Made by a program: the position numbers and the translations under genes. Below are positions 22,589-33,905 of a stretch of 64,000 nucleotides of DNA, in pieces. Source of the stretch: Parapristionchus giblindavisi (lineage: Eukaryota > Nematoda > Chromadorea > Rhabditida > Diplogasteridae); contig CALSFV010000093.1 in the NCBI GenBank assembly GCA_943737045.1, forward strand, positions 248,001-312,000, given 5' to 3'. Under the pieces are notes generated by a model, which saw nothing but the letters and a program-made list of their open reading frames with translations, was not told the origin of the DNA and ran no database searches. The number at the start of each line of letters is the position of its first letter. The stretch's first letter is position 1.

Positions 22589-25500
22589 TTATGATTACAC
22601 AGAGAGCTAGGATTACATTACAAAACTGATTTTCATGATTAAATGGAGCGGCCATCAGCAGACAAATGTGGTACAGAGCAGATACCTGTTTGGTGTTCTT
22701 TTTGAGAAGTTATTAGTTCATTGATTAAAAGAATCGGTACTTTTGAATTTGAAATTCCCTGTCAACTTCCACAATATTCTCATTCTAATTTTTCAAATCA
22801 ATCACACCAAATTAGAGAAAGAATTAATAATTAGCATAGTTTGTTGTTTGGTTATTAATCGGTTGAATTAATATCATTTATATTATTATTAATTACTGTA
22901 TAAAAAGAAGAAGAGCTTTATTGTGACAAAATGAATACATATTATTTGATTTTTATTTAGTACGGCTATCAAATTACAAATTTGTCTTTAAAAATAGGTA
23001 AATTGAAATAATTATAAATAAAATTGGAAATTTCATCAATGATGATAAATATTTGTTTATTTCCCATCATAATAATATAATTAATATTTACACCATGGTT
23101 CTCCAACTCATCCTGGTATCCGTGAACGTCCTTTCCATAGTCACCGATATCAGTTATATTCGATGTCAGACAATAAGAAATTTTACCGTGGGCATTGACT
23201 CGAAGATTACACGAAATTTTCGCATTTCACTTGGAGTTTTCACAATCGAAATGTGAAAGATTTACGCGGACATTCGTGGGTGTTAAACGTTTCCTTCACT
23301 TTATCAACTCCATTATCTCTTCGTATCTTTTGAACATAGCATAACTCATTCAACAACGCATAAACTCATCTTTTTATCCATATATAAATCATAATAAAAT
23401 ATATCATAATTCTAGTGAAAACGTTGTCGATCATGAAATTATGCACCATCTACTGTTATATCATGACGGTTGTCTGTATTATGAATCGACGTAGGGACAA
23501 AGATCAAAGATCAATCTTAAAGATCAAAGATCAATCAGTAAGATTCAAGGAGAGTGAGTAAATGGGCTGCCTAGTAATAGATAGATAGATGTCTCCGTTA
23601 AGGAAAATATTGATTGATTAAAGGAAGGGATTACGATAGTAGATCAACAAATCAATAATACGTGCTTATTAGCATCTTTGAAAAAAACGAGATTGGACAA
23701 AACGGTTTCCGACTTGAAGTCGGTCATAGGACGTGAATCGGACAACAAGGAAAGAATAAGAAGAACAACCTATTCGGAGGGGGCGTGGTCTAAAATCGGA
23801 GGGGGCGGGGCCTAACCAGATTACCGATTGAAACTACTCCCTTCCAGTTATAACAACCCTCAGGGTATTATTGATTGAGTACCCGTTGACGCTAACACAC
23901 AACAACTACCTTAGTGTGCCGACCTCCGTTTCTCGAAACGAACAAAGGAGTACTGTAACTACCATATCGATCGATGAACGGAGGAAGGTTACGATAGATA
24001 GTGTAGGGGATGGATAACTTTCTCATTCTAGCACTAACAATCACATGAGCGACGAGAAGGAAGGGAGAAAATGGGGCGGAGCTTATAAAAAAAAGGAGCG
24101 GGGCCTAGGATATATGGAATGGATGAATCGGGTTAACGAAGACGAGCAATACAATAGGCAAGCCAATGGCGTGGCAAACGGAAATGAAAAAATGGGGAGG
24201 AGTGGCATACGGTTTATCAAAAGGGGCGTGGCCTAGCGGAATAATTTTATGTGTGTCTAAAGACTACATGTGAGAGAATCGAGTGGTGGGATAAGAGACT
24301 AGAAATGGGCGGAGTCAGTGTTTGATAAAGTACAGTATACAGTAGTATAGATACAGTAATCGACTAGAGGAAGGGGATACGGTAGCACCGTCTATCGTGG
24401 TACAACTAATTGGGTATATATGAAAGCTTTTCGACCAAACTATGAACATAAGGGGCGGAGTTAGGAGAGTCTGTACACATGCAGAAAATGAGACGATGCA
24501 GCATCGTGAGCCAACAGCATCAGGAGCAACAGCGACAGCTGCAGAGAGAAGCAGCCTGTAGTAAGACAAAAGGGTCGAAGCTTCCGATTGTGTCCAGAGC
24601 AAAGCAGCAAAGTGTGACAGTGATACACTCTCGCCCTCCACTTTAGTTAATCATAGCAATGCATGTTTGTGGGCGGAGCCTAAGCTGTAGCATTAACATC
24701 AGAGCATACATAGAGAATATCATAACAATACATTTTATGCATTAGAGACCAGCGAGTGAAAAGTAAAAATCAAAATCAAATCGATTGATTGATCGATCCC
24801 AGCATTTTCGCACACAGGCACAACTGTCGGTATCAGGATGATGGAGAAACGGAAAAGGAAAAGAACGGAAAATGGAAAAGGGGCGGAGCCAAGAGAAAAA
24901 AAAACTGATCAAGAAACACACACAGTAGTGGGGATTATTTGAAGCAGAGCATAAGCGGTATTCTGAACTCAAAAAGAAGCTGATAGATGATGGGGGAGTA
25001 GCATAGATAAAGTCACCGAAATATAGGGAAAACATAGAATAGTTCTTGAATAAGGCTAAGAAAGGGACTGTGTCTAAAAGTGTCTAAATGTTGCGATTGT
25101 GATCATAACATATTTCAATGGACGGATATATATATAGCAAGGTAAATAGAGCAGGATAGAATAATCTATTATAAACACTTTGGAGATTAGCTTAGTTGTT
25201 TAAATATATGTGTGTATGGGACAAAAAAAGTGGGCTAGACAAGTAAGGTACGGTATATATATATAATAGACGCCTATGAAGTTAACGAGAAAGGCATCCA
25301 TCAGAACAATATTGTAGTGGAATGGTATCAGAGTAGTCAAGTGTAGAAAGAATACATTTTTCGGACGGAATCGATCAATATTATTGGAACAGAAACAGAT
25401 GTGTGGGCGGGGCTAGACATGAGGGCGGAGTCAAGGGGCGGGGCTTGATTGTGCATTGATTGAGTAGTAGTAGTAGTAGTTTAGTAGCGATGAGGCATGG

Positions 25501-25891
25501 GTGGGCCGTTGACTGAAAAATTGAATAAGCACATTCAATGTAAAAACGTGTGTATGTGTGTGTTTGGTGCCGAGACGGTAGAGATCGAAAGATCAAAGAT
25601 CAAAGATTAAAGATTAAAGATCAATTTGAGATCATACGACTATGGCAGACATTGTGTTAGGGGGGCGGTTTATGTACACAAAAAAATGGCTATAAAATGT
25701 AAATATATAAAAAAAGAAGTAGTTAGGTAGTAACTAAGCAGCGATAACTATGGTTCCCGGCATACACTCTGATTGGGAAAAGGCAGAAAAGCACCAAACT
25801 CTAGACGACGACAAAGTGTGTGTAAGGGTGCGTGCTGAGATGATAGTGGTGATGTGCACCACACCATCTCCCTTTCTGCTATATCCTACTT
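22589..25891. other. duplicated non-coding stretch downstream of muscleblind
   Basis: Almost identical to 43,626-46,562 plus 49,934-50,310. It has GATCAAAGATCAA runs, many GGGCGGAGC-type motifs all on the plus strand, and a short (AGT)n at 25,465. A 67-residue open frame at 23,053-23,256 is present in both copies but has no splice or domain support. Confidence 0.6.
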
Positions 25892-28800
25892 CTACATCGG
25901 GGGATAGCCACAGTCAACGAACAAATGAGGAGGCGGCGGCGGAATGAATGAGGAGGAGGGAATGGGCAAAGAAGATGAATAAATTGTGGTGTATTCATAG
26001 GGATACGGTAGTGGTGTTGGTGTAGAGGTGAACAACTCACACGAAACTTGGGGCATCGGGTAGCCGCTGGCGCTTAGCATGTGATGGTAGAAGGGCGCGG
26101 CAGACGCGGATGACGCTCCGGCTCCACCGGGAAATAGTACGCCGCCGTTTTTATCGACCGTAGGACGCTTGCACTGGGGAACTCCGGACTGGAATCAGAA
26201 TTATTGATTAGTTCATGATTATTAAATCATCATGATCGATTGATTAATGTATGATCTACTAGAAAAAGACGTAGGACAGAGATAAGGACAAGAGACGAGA
26301 AATTATGATTATTGATTAGTTGATATCTACGCGCAAACAAAGATAAATCAATCAATAAAACGCATTCATGCTTTGTCTCTCTACACATAACAAGGGTTAG
26401 AGCATCGTTGTTTCACGCAAATCAATCAATAAAATCTGCAAAATCAATCAGTAAAACAGTAAATTCTAGATAGGAAAGAGATATCGATTAGGCTCACGAA
26501 TGATGCATGTTCTTCCGTAAGAGGCGGGACGGAGGATTTTTGACTTTTACGTTATTTACGTTTTGCGATAAAAAATAAAATAACGCTATATCAAAAAGAG
26601 ATCGTTTTGACTACTACCGCGGGAGCGGTAGTAGAGTTTCGGATCGGCGCCAATGGTCGCGGAAGGTCCACAGGCCTCCCGCGCCAACTCTTGTTACTGG
26701 GTGTACATGTGCGAATGAGGTATTTGTGGTGTGTGGTGTGTATTCGGTGTGCACTACGGTAGACGAGACTCTCGAAACAACGAAAACCATACACCATCTC
26801 CTCCATGGAGAAGAATGATCATATGAAGGAAAAAGCAGGCGAGAGAGAGGTTCAAGCATTCTCGAGAGAAGATACAGAATTCACCACACAACACAAATTT
26901 ATAGCGCGTTTCGCAAAGAATATGCCAGCCAATGAGCGTTTAGCAAGGGGGCGGGGCTTACCGATCATTCCGATACGGTGTTAGCGCAAATTAAGAAAAA
27001 GGATAATGATGATGAAATAGGAAGAGACATGCATCACTAGCGAACAAACGATCACTGACCCCATCCTCTACTAGAGGTACTCTCGTTATGGTACGCAAAC
27101 TAAAAGTACGCGTGTGCTTGTGTGTTTAAAGGCAGCAAGGGGGATGAGCGTAAAAGAGGCAGAGCCAATACAGACTCCGCCCCTTCGTCGACTAGGCATC
27201 GTACATAACGTATATATATATATATATATAGGGGAAAGCGAATATATTATATGGACTACTGTAAAATGGCGACACAAAAGAGCAGAAGTGTGAAGTACGC
27301 CGCACTGGAGCATTGATAGATGTATAGAGAAATAGAAGTTTATAAAATAAATAATTGAAAAGAGGAAGCCATAGTGATGAAAGGGCATCCATTGATATAT
27401 CAGATATGGGAGGGGGTTCAGGAGTGAGGCGAGAGTCTGGCAGCCACGAAACACACCAAATATCGATCGATAAATCGTTAAAGCTGAAGGAATCTACCGT
27501 AATCGCTTTCTCCAGCCTCAAGCCATACGCCCGTGTCAATAATCATCAAAATATATATCAATGTAAGCAACAGTAAACGTGCATGAGCAGGCTCCGATCG
27601 AAGGGATACGGTATCTATACAGTACGGTAGGCAAAAATAATCAAGAATCGGATCGATAAGCGCTGCTTATGCACCTACCGTAATCACTATGCTCTCCGTT
27701 GCCTTTCGATGGATAGATAGAGAGAGAGAGACTCTACCGCGTGGGCCGCGTACGCCACTGCAGCTGCGAGTGCCGCGTCGGACGCGGACGATCCGGAAGG
27801 CGTCGCGGACGATGACGTGCCCGCAGCGTCCTCTTCATTCTTGGCCGGTCGCTTGCGCGAGGTCGTAGGCGCAGGGGCGCTGGAGGCGGACGCGGCAGCG
27901 AGCAGTGCAGCTGAAGGAACACCGGCTGCAGCCGCTTGGGCTGCAGCCAGAGCCGCCAGTTGTTGCTGCTGCTGGATGAGGGCGAGGAAGGTTTGCTGCT
28001 GTTGCTGTTGCTGTTGCTGTGCAGCCACAGCAGCATGCTGCTGATGTTGAGCCTGGACCTGTTGTGCCTGTTGTTGTTGCTGCTGTTGGGAGAGGAGCAG
28101 AGCGATTTGCTGGAACAGAAGAGAGAGAATGCAAGCCATGCATAAATATATAAAGGAGATGTTGAGATCAAAGACCAAAGATCAGATCAGATCAAGACAT
28201 GGAAGACAACAACATACCACGTTAGACAGGTCGACAATCATACCAGAGATCGAAAGATCAAAGATCAACTTTTTCCAAAAGATCAAAGATCGCTTTCTCT
28301 GATATGACTGACTGTGAGAGAAGATCATTTATGAACAATAGGGAATGGGGGCGGGGCCAACAGAAATAGAAGAATATTCAAACCATTCTTAAAGCCAATC
28401 AATCAATCGGACACAATAACTAATCGATAATCGAGGAATGTTTTGTCGTTAGAAATCGATCAATAAATCTCTTTTCATAGCTCTCTCAATATTGATTCTC
28501 ACTCGGATAAAGATACAGTAGGACATACAACTTAGGGCTTCGGGGACGACTTGCACTTGAGACCAAAAATGAGGGCCATAGCCTAACAAGACTGTGTGTG
28601 TTTGTGTCTTTGTGCATCACCATACAATATCGATCGAGGCTCACAATATGGACGAAAGAATGAATGGCAGCGGGTAGCTGGAGTAAAGCAGAGACAGAAG
28701 AAGATAGATAGACACGGTAGGTCACCAATCTGACCCTATTGGACTGTAATCCTACCGTAGTCCGGGGGAGATCTACACTACTCTATAACTATGTTCAGAC

Positions 28801-29878
28801 ATCTGTTGGGGATTTACAGAAAGTGTTGGGAGCTCAATGAGGGTTTCGGGGTCGGGGGAGGGGGGAGGGATACGATACCTGCTGGTATGGGTCGCCAGAG
28901 GCGGAAACCGCGGACGCGGCAGAAGCGGCGCCGAGGAGCGGAGAGTAGAGCAACTGGTTGTAGTAGGGATACGGCAGTGTGGGCATGAGGTTGGCTGACA
29001 ACGCAGCGTGCTGCGCCTGCTGTTGCTGCTGGGATAGGGCACGATTAGTATGAATAATTTAAGTCACTCAATATTTTGTTTATTTTAAGAGATTTCAAGA
29101 TATCGAAAGGAGGGTGACAATAAAATCCCTTAAAGCGACACCCCTAGCTAATTTGAAACTTTCCGCTCTGGCCACACTCACTCGCTTTCTTTATCTACGA
29201 GAGAGTATTGCCAATGCGTAGAGTAAAATTAGTTTGGGTGTAACTTTAACTTTTTTCTTGTTACAATTGCCGTCAAACGGGAAATCTATTGTTTATTTTG
29301 AAAAGTAAAAAATCAATTAATTGAAGATATCGAGTGATAAAATAAATTATCGATTGATTAAAGCTCTGCTTACCAGTATCGCGAACTGATTCACTGGCAG
29401 TTGTGGAGTGGAAGCGCCCATTTGTGAGCAGATTAGATTCTGCAAAACAACTTAATTATTTATACATTTCCTCATCAATGATCTTTGATCTTTTAACTTT
29501 GATCGACAGTCATCCACACATTGAGAGCAAACTTACCTGGCAAATCGTTACCCCGAATGGTGAATTCAGCCGTTGAATAATTCGCCATTTGGGGTAAGCT
29601 TTTGCCAGGAAAGTGTATCGGGGTAACGATTTGCCAGGTAAGTTTGCTCTCAGTGCCTAAACCCATATCTATCATCAAGCCAGACCATACCAATCAATAA
29701 CAATAAGTTACCGTACTCAAACAATAACAAGCGTATTCAATCAATAATATCTACCGTATGCCCATTTCTACCATACCTTGAGTGCGAGATTATTCCTGCC
29801 GTTAATCAATAACTGATCCTTGATGTGCTGGGGCGGATGGAGGTACTTGCACTTCGGGTTCTCACGAGTACAACGACC
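25892..29878 (-). CDS. mbl-1: muscleblind-type CCCH zinc-finger RNA-binding protein, 3' five exons
   Basis: Muscleblind proteins bind RNA through paired CCCH fingers and control alternative splicing. Exon 29,777-29,878 encodes [16 protein letters not shown] followed by [10 protein letters not shown], the hallmark second finger (C-x6-C-x3-H visible) and its linker. Then come 29,374-29,439 ([15 protein letters not shown]), 28,879-29,028 (starts QQQQAQ; tyrosine/alanine-rich), 27,738-28,109 (long glutamine tracts, then alanine/serine-rich with a basic RKRPAK nuclear-signal-like stretch) and the last exon 25,892-26,188. The last exon contains CKRPTVDKN, the motif near the C-terminus of this family, and ends at TAG after VDCGYPPM. 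All junctions are phase 0, giving 328 residues here. The first finger and start exons are not seen between 29.9 kb and the window end. Introns hold a MITE and GATCAAAGATC runs. The last exon is duplicated at 50,311-50,607. Confidence 0.93.
26611..26634. repeat. short perfect hairpin in muscleblind intron
   Basis: CTACTACCGC and GCGGTAGTAG pair around GGGA. It lies in the last intron, which otherwise shows no exon between 26,189 and 27,737. Confidence 0.6.
29164..29225. repeat. copy of a recurrent imperfect palindrome module
   Basis: CCGCTCTGGCCACACTCACTCG pairs imperfectly with CGAGAGAGTATTGCCAATGCG. Similar modules occur at about 9,830-9,885, 20,662-20,735, 31,465-31,520, 36,950-37,005, 42,645-42,715, 52,776-52,840, 52,973-53,037 and 63,782-63,838. 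Confidence 0.6.
29522..29652. mobile_element. 131-bp MITE in a muscleblind intron, carrying splice-donor consensus in both arms
   Basis: Arms 29,522-29,554 and 29,620-29,652 are perfect 33-bp inverted repeats. Each contains CCAG|GTAAGT pointing outward, so one donor-like site (29,536/29,537) faces the muscleblind sense direction. It lies between the second-finger exon (lower end 29,777) and the next exon (upper end 29,439). Confidence 0.85.
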
Positions 29879-30489
29879 CTGAAAATCGAAATATTGATTG
29901 ATTGAATGATTACTGTAGCTTTGGGTCATCGATTGATTGATTACCGCTTTACACTACTGATTAATTGATTACTAATCTGGGAAAATCATTTGATTGTCAG
30001 GCCACAGGCCTTAAATATTTTCAAATTGCATATTATATAAAATTAATAGAAAACATTTACATGTTTTTTTCATAGTATACTTCACATTAAAATGTTCATG
30101 CTCTTTCCCCTTTTTATTTTCCACTCTAGAGTACTAGAAGAGTACTACACAAATTTATCATGTATTATCATACTATCCTATCAGATGAGTCATATATAAT
30201 ATAATACATTGACCTTTATCCATTGGGGATAAAATGGTTATCACTAAATGACTCATTAGTCTTGGCGATCTCCCATGCAATGGGTACGTCTATATTGAAT
30301 AATTCTTCGTTCATCCTCTTCTGATCAACTATTTCATGTAAATCAACAATGAAATCGTCCCTTTGCATCATTTCTCATCACTAAATATACTTGTCCTCCC
30401 TTTCTATTGTATCTTCATTCCCTCATTTCCATTCTTTCCCAATGATTCATTCCAGGAGATACCAAAACATTCTAAAAAAATCTTTAACA

Positions 30490-30661
30490 TTCCAGAAGTG
30501 TTAGAAAGTTCTAGAAGATAGTAGCACTTTCTAGAACATTCCAGCAGTCTGTTGATGTTGAACAATATCAAAGATTCCAGAAATTTCCAGAAGATTCTAG
30601 AACATTCTATAAGACTCCAAATCATTCCAGAACATTCCAAAACTAAAAAAAAGTTCTAGAA
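30490..30661. promoter_or_regulatory. dense array of heat-shock elements
   Basis: Alternating TTC/GAA triplets spaced by 2 nt, the binding pattern of HSF-1, are clustered. They lie at 30,490-30,497, 30,504-30,516 (three), 30,529-30,541 (three), 30,575-30,607 (seven in a row), 30,625-30,637 (three) and 30,654-30,661 (two). The array continues at 32,961-32,978 beyond an inserted element. Three units already make a good site. In Caenorhabditis such arrays are known to be carried by Helitrons, and a Helitron-like end lies at 33,851. Confidence 0.85.
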
Positions 30662-31364
30662 CAGTCGAGACAGTTCCAAAACATCCTATAAGCTCAGGCA
30701 AACAGTCGAATGCATTTTGCAGCTAAGAGAAGGCAAAATGGTACAAAAAAGGCTCCAAAAATGCATTTTGCAGCCACAGCTTCGAAAAAGCTACAAAAAG
30801 TTAAGGCATCTTAACTTTTTGATGGCTTTCCTAAACTTTTTCGACGGAAAGCTAAGAAAAGTCTTGAAAATGTTTCAAGTCACGAAGGTGACCTAGCGTA
30901 CAGCACGTTGCGGTCGCGCTGCGCATGCTCGATTCGAAATTGAATTTAACTTTCATTTTTACTTTTTTTTTATTTAAATGTGTTTTGTTTTAATAATACT
31001 TTTGTGCATTCTGATACAATCGATTCGCTCTAACTTTCACACACGTTGTATTTCATATTCACGTTATTTATTCTCTCTTAATCATGTATTTTCATCATCT
31101 CACTTATTCTTCCGTGCAGTACTTACTCTGGTGTTGAAATCCATGCATGCTCACGGATACAAGTATAATCATGCATGATTCCGCGCATGATCATGCATGG
31201 ATCTTCGGTGAACATGCACAAATTATCTGTGATCAATCATGGATTCACACACCAGAGTAAAGCGGCTATAAATTATGATTCCAGATAGTCCAACCCATCA
31301 ATCCAACAACATTCATCACAGAAGAGACAATTAACGAGGATATAAAGATTGTCGATTAATGATA

Positions 31365-31596
31365 CACTGACGGCAAACTATCTCATATTTGAGGCATAGG
31401 TTATCTAAGATGCGACAATTAGTGAAAGGTTCTCTCAAATGTGAGATAACTTAGTTAGCTTACTCCTTTCCCCGTTACTATCTCGAGCGAGAGAGTATTT
31501 TCCAACACGTCTTTTTGAGAGATTTTAGAGTAAGCTAACCTTTCTCTATGGCAGTCCAGTTAGACAACCTATCTCTAAGAGAATTTGCCGTGAGTG
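31365..31596. mobile_element. 232-bp MITE flanked by TA (Tc1/mariner-like)
   Basis: TIRs are CACTGACGGCAAACTATCTC and its diverged complement, with TA at 31,363-31,364 and 31,597-31,598. It is nested in the 2.25-kb element and contains one copy of the recurrent gagagagt palindrome module. Confidence 0.75.
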
Positions 31597-31931
31597 TAGA
31601 GGAGTTAGAATGAGAATGAGTCGTAGAGGAAGTCGACCTGGTAGATGTATTCTGATCACTTTATAAGGAATATTGATTGGATTATCAATAACGTGAGTAT
31701 TCTCTTTGATTATGATAACCAATGACATAGCACGACATATAGATGGTTTGTATGGACTAATGATATGATAAAAGCTACTCAATCTTACTACAATTGAACA
31801 TTCCGCTTATGGATGTTAGAATTGGTTAGACTTGAATTTAATTTACAAAATGCATACTCAAGAGTTACTTCTACGTAATACCAATCATTTTTTTTCATTC
31901 ATAGTTAATATTTTTATAATTATAGGGAAGG

Positions 31932-32393
31932 TGTTGATTATATAATGGACAACATACCTATGATCCAAGAAGTTTTGTAATCTTCACAGATCAACTTTAT
32001 GTGCTGGAAGACATGCTTAGACACAACAGGCATTTGCTCAATTATTGTAAGTTCTCTTTACTATATGAATAGTTGAATTGTAGTATTCAGTCAATATATG
32101 AAGATGCTCGTAGAGAATGATTGTATGGAGATTCAAAAGTATCTCACGAGATTAATCGCATTCTCCCTATCAAGGTAATATATCATACAAATAACCCCTA
32201 TAATAAATGATTAATTATTTCAGGGAAGATCTGATGCTAGATTCGTCACTCATCTACATCATATATGCATGAAAAGAAGTGTATTGAATCTGGTGAGATA
32301 TCATCCATAAAATGTATCTCATATTGATAATATTACAGGCTCTTTTATATTCTTCTGAAGACAAAGAAAATACATCTTCTACTGCTCGTTAAG
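31932..32393 (+). pseudogene. spliced gene fragment inside the 2.25-kb element
   Basis: Four exon-like pieces have proper nematode splice sites. The first ends ...LLNY before GTAAGT at about 32,048. The second is 32,088-32,180 (contains YGDSKVSHEINRILPIK). The third is 32,224-32,292 (RSDARFVTHLHHICMKRS). The last is 32,340-32,393 (LLYSSEDKENTSS, stop TAA). The last two junctions are phase 0 and read as ordinary protein. The frame is broken by TGA in the second exon and by a phase clash after the first. It may be a captured host gene or a decayed element protein. The family is not recognised. Confidence 0.5.
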
Positions 32394-32960
32394 ATTAAAT
32401 AATTGAACTCTTGTAGTTAATCCCGTATGCCTTATTTCGTCCATTTTTGTATTTCATTGCCCTTTATGTTTCCTTATCATCAATATATTTCCCCTTTACT
32501 ACCTATTTACCAACTTTTTTACCCCTTTTCTTTGTTTCATTGACTATCATCCTTACCTCCCTCTCTACAATTGAACGTCCATTCCATTATCACGTATTGA
32601 TCATGCTCACTATTTGATAAATCGATATAATGTATGTAAATCGCATTCGCCAATGAGCATTTCATAGAAAAGTAACCAGGAAAAGCCACAGAAAAGGCAA
32701 AGAATAGCCAAGAAAAGCTACTAAAAAGGTAAGAAACAGCCGCAAAAAATGCATTTTATAGCTACGAGTTGCTATAGAAATGCTACTAAAAAGGTAAGAA
32801 GCCACAAAAAAGCTAGGAAAAGCTAAGAAAAATGCATTCAAAATGCCTGCGCAGGCATTTTTTTCGACATCTGAAATGCATTCGAGTTAGCTGTTACATG
32901 CATTTTTGTTAGCTGCAAAATGCATTCGACTGTGTGCCTGAGAGGTTCAAGTAGTTTACA

Positions 32961-32978
32961 GAAGGTTCCAGAACATTC
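32961..32978. promoter_or_regulatory. heat-shock element, right remainder of the array
   Basis: GAAGGTTCCAGAACATTC, four perfect alternating triplets, directly outside the right end of the inserted element. From here to 33,405 I see GGGCGGGGC motifs and degenerate TTAAGT runs but no gene. Confidence 0.85.
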
Positions 32979-33405
32979 TAAAAATTTCAGAATGTTATCA
33001 ATACACTATAAATAAAGCAGAATGTCACGATGTTTGTTACCGGCCACGCCCACTTTCTCTCTCGCTCTCTTTCAATGTAGTGCTCGGCGTACACCAGACG
33101 GGTTTGGCGCGCGATGGAACTGATCAGCGGTGGGCGGGGCTTAGTCGGTTCCAAGCCATACCAAGTTAGCTAATAAGTCAAGTCGTCATTAATTAAGTTA
33201 TAAGTCAAGGATTAAGTTAAGTAATAAGGCCATAAGGAATAAGTTAAGTACAGTTAAGTAAACAAAATTAAGTCATGCTAACGTAAGGTAAGTTAACATT
33301 AGTGTTATACGTCATGGTACATATTAGTGTAACACAACCAAGCACATCACCGATTACGGTAGCACCACATATTGTACATCAAGGATAAGGAATATGATTA
33401 TTAGC

Positions 33406-33690
33406 TACCGTAACCCCGTTCGATGGGTCAGATTTAGTACGCTTGGTCAGGTTTGAGTAAAAAGAGTCGTACTAAGCATTATTCGTGTTATATGATTATG
33501 CCTATCGTAGACTACCGTAACCCCGTTCGGTGGATCAGATTGAGTACCGATGGTCAGCTTTGAGTAAAAATTATCGTACTAAGCATTATTCGAGTTATAT
33601 GATTATGCCTATTGTAGACTACCGTAACCCCGTTCGGTGGGTCAGAATAAGTACGATTAGTCAGACTTGAGTAAAATTCTGTCATCGTCA
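33406..33690. repeat. 107-bp tandem repeat, two full copies and one partial
   Basis: Units start TACCGTAACCCCGTTCG at 33,406, 33,513 and 33,620 and contain GAGTAAAA and GTACTAAGCATTATTCG. They lie just inside the Helitron-like 3' end, where such subterminal repeats are common. Confidence 0.88.
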
Positions 33691-33821
33691 AGTCTCGCGC
33701 ACCTTTGATAGAATCAAAAATACGAAGAAATTCTCAAAAAAAAACTGCTGATTTTCTACAAACGTCAATAAACAACACACAACCCAACCTAGCGCGCGAC
33801 CAGACACAATGCTTTTGATAA

Positions 33822-33851
33822 CGCGCGCCGTAGGCGCGCGCAACCGGCTGG
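33822..33851 (+). mobile_element. Helitron-like 3' terminus
   Basis: An 8-bp GC stem (CGCGCGCC/GGCGCGCG) with loop GTA is followed after 7 nt by CTGG and then T. Helitrons end in a hairpin shortly before CTRR and insert before T. Unit 1 shows the uninterrupted site: TATA then TAAATAAATATT (about 1,903). The 5' TC end was not located, so the element's extent is unknown. It may include the heat-shock-element array. Confidence 0.72.
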
Positions 33852-33905
33852 TAAATAAATATTTAATATATGTAAAATACATATATTATTCAAATAAATT
33901 CTGAC

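Larger units (their letters stand above)
1..26508. other. segmental duplication, unit 1
   Basis: This is the oldest-looking copy of a duplicated segment. It shares the G3-G2-G4-G1 exons (about 1.9-11.07 kb) with 33.9-38.4 kb and 61.06-64 kb. It shares the secreted-protein gene and muscleblind 3' region (about 19.5-26.5 kb) with 41.5-50.93 kb. Co-linearity is broken by insertions at 2,438-4,055, 4,795-7,024, 8,443-8,792, 11,111-16,280, 16,290-16,445 and 21,655-22,588. The left boundary is not visible. Assignment rests on reading the copies side by side. Confidence 0.85.
30693..32942. mobile_element. 2.25-kb TIR element inserted in the heat-shock-element array
   Basis: The ends CTCAGGCAAACAGTCGAATG and CATTCGACTGTGTGCCTGAG are inverted, with further GCATTTTGCAGCTAA homology and many AAAAGCTA-type subterminal repeats on both sides. 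It splits the TTC/GAA array. The interior holds a spliced gene remnant and a small TA-flanked MITE. No transposase is recognised. Confidence 0.78.

Noticed and set aside
23053..23256. 67-residue frame conserved in both units
   Set aside because: It is identical because the whole region is duplicated, so conservation carries no weight. There is no splice or domain support.
27817..28145. Alanine/cysteine/leucine-rich frames on the plus strand
   Set aside because: They are antisense or out-of-frame readings of the glutamine tracts in the muscleblind exon 27,738-28,109.
29880..33850. Expected first zinc-finger exon of muscleblind
   Set aside because: I searched for a CREF...C...H-type exon on the minus strand by eye and found none. 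The interval is transposon and heat-shock-element sequence.
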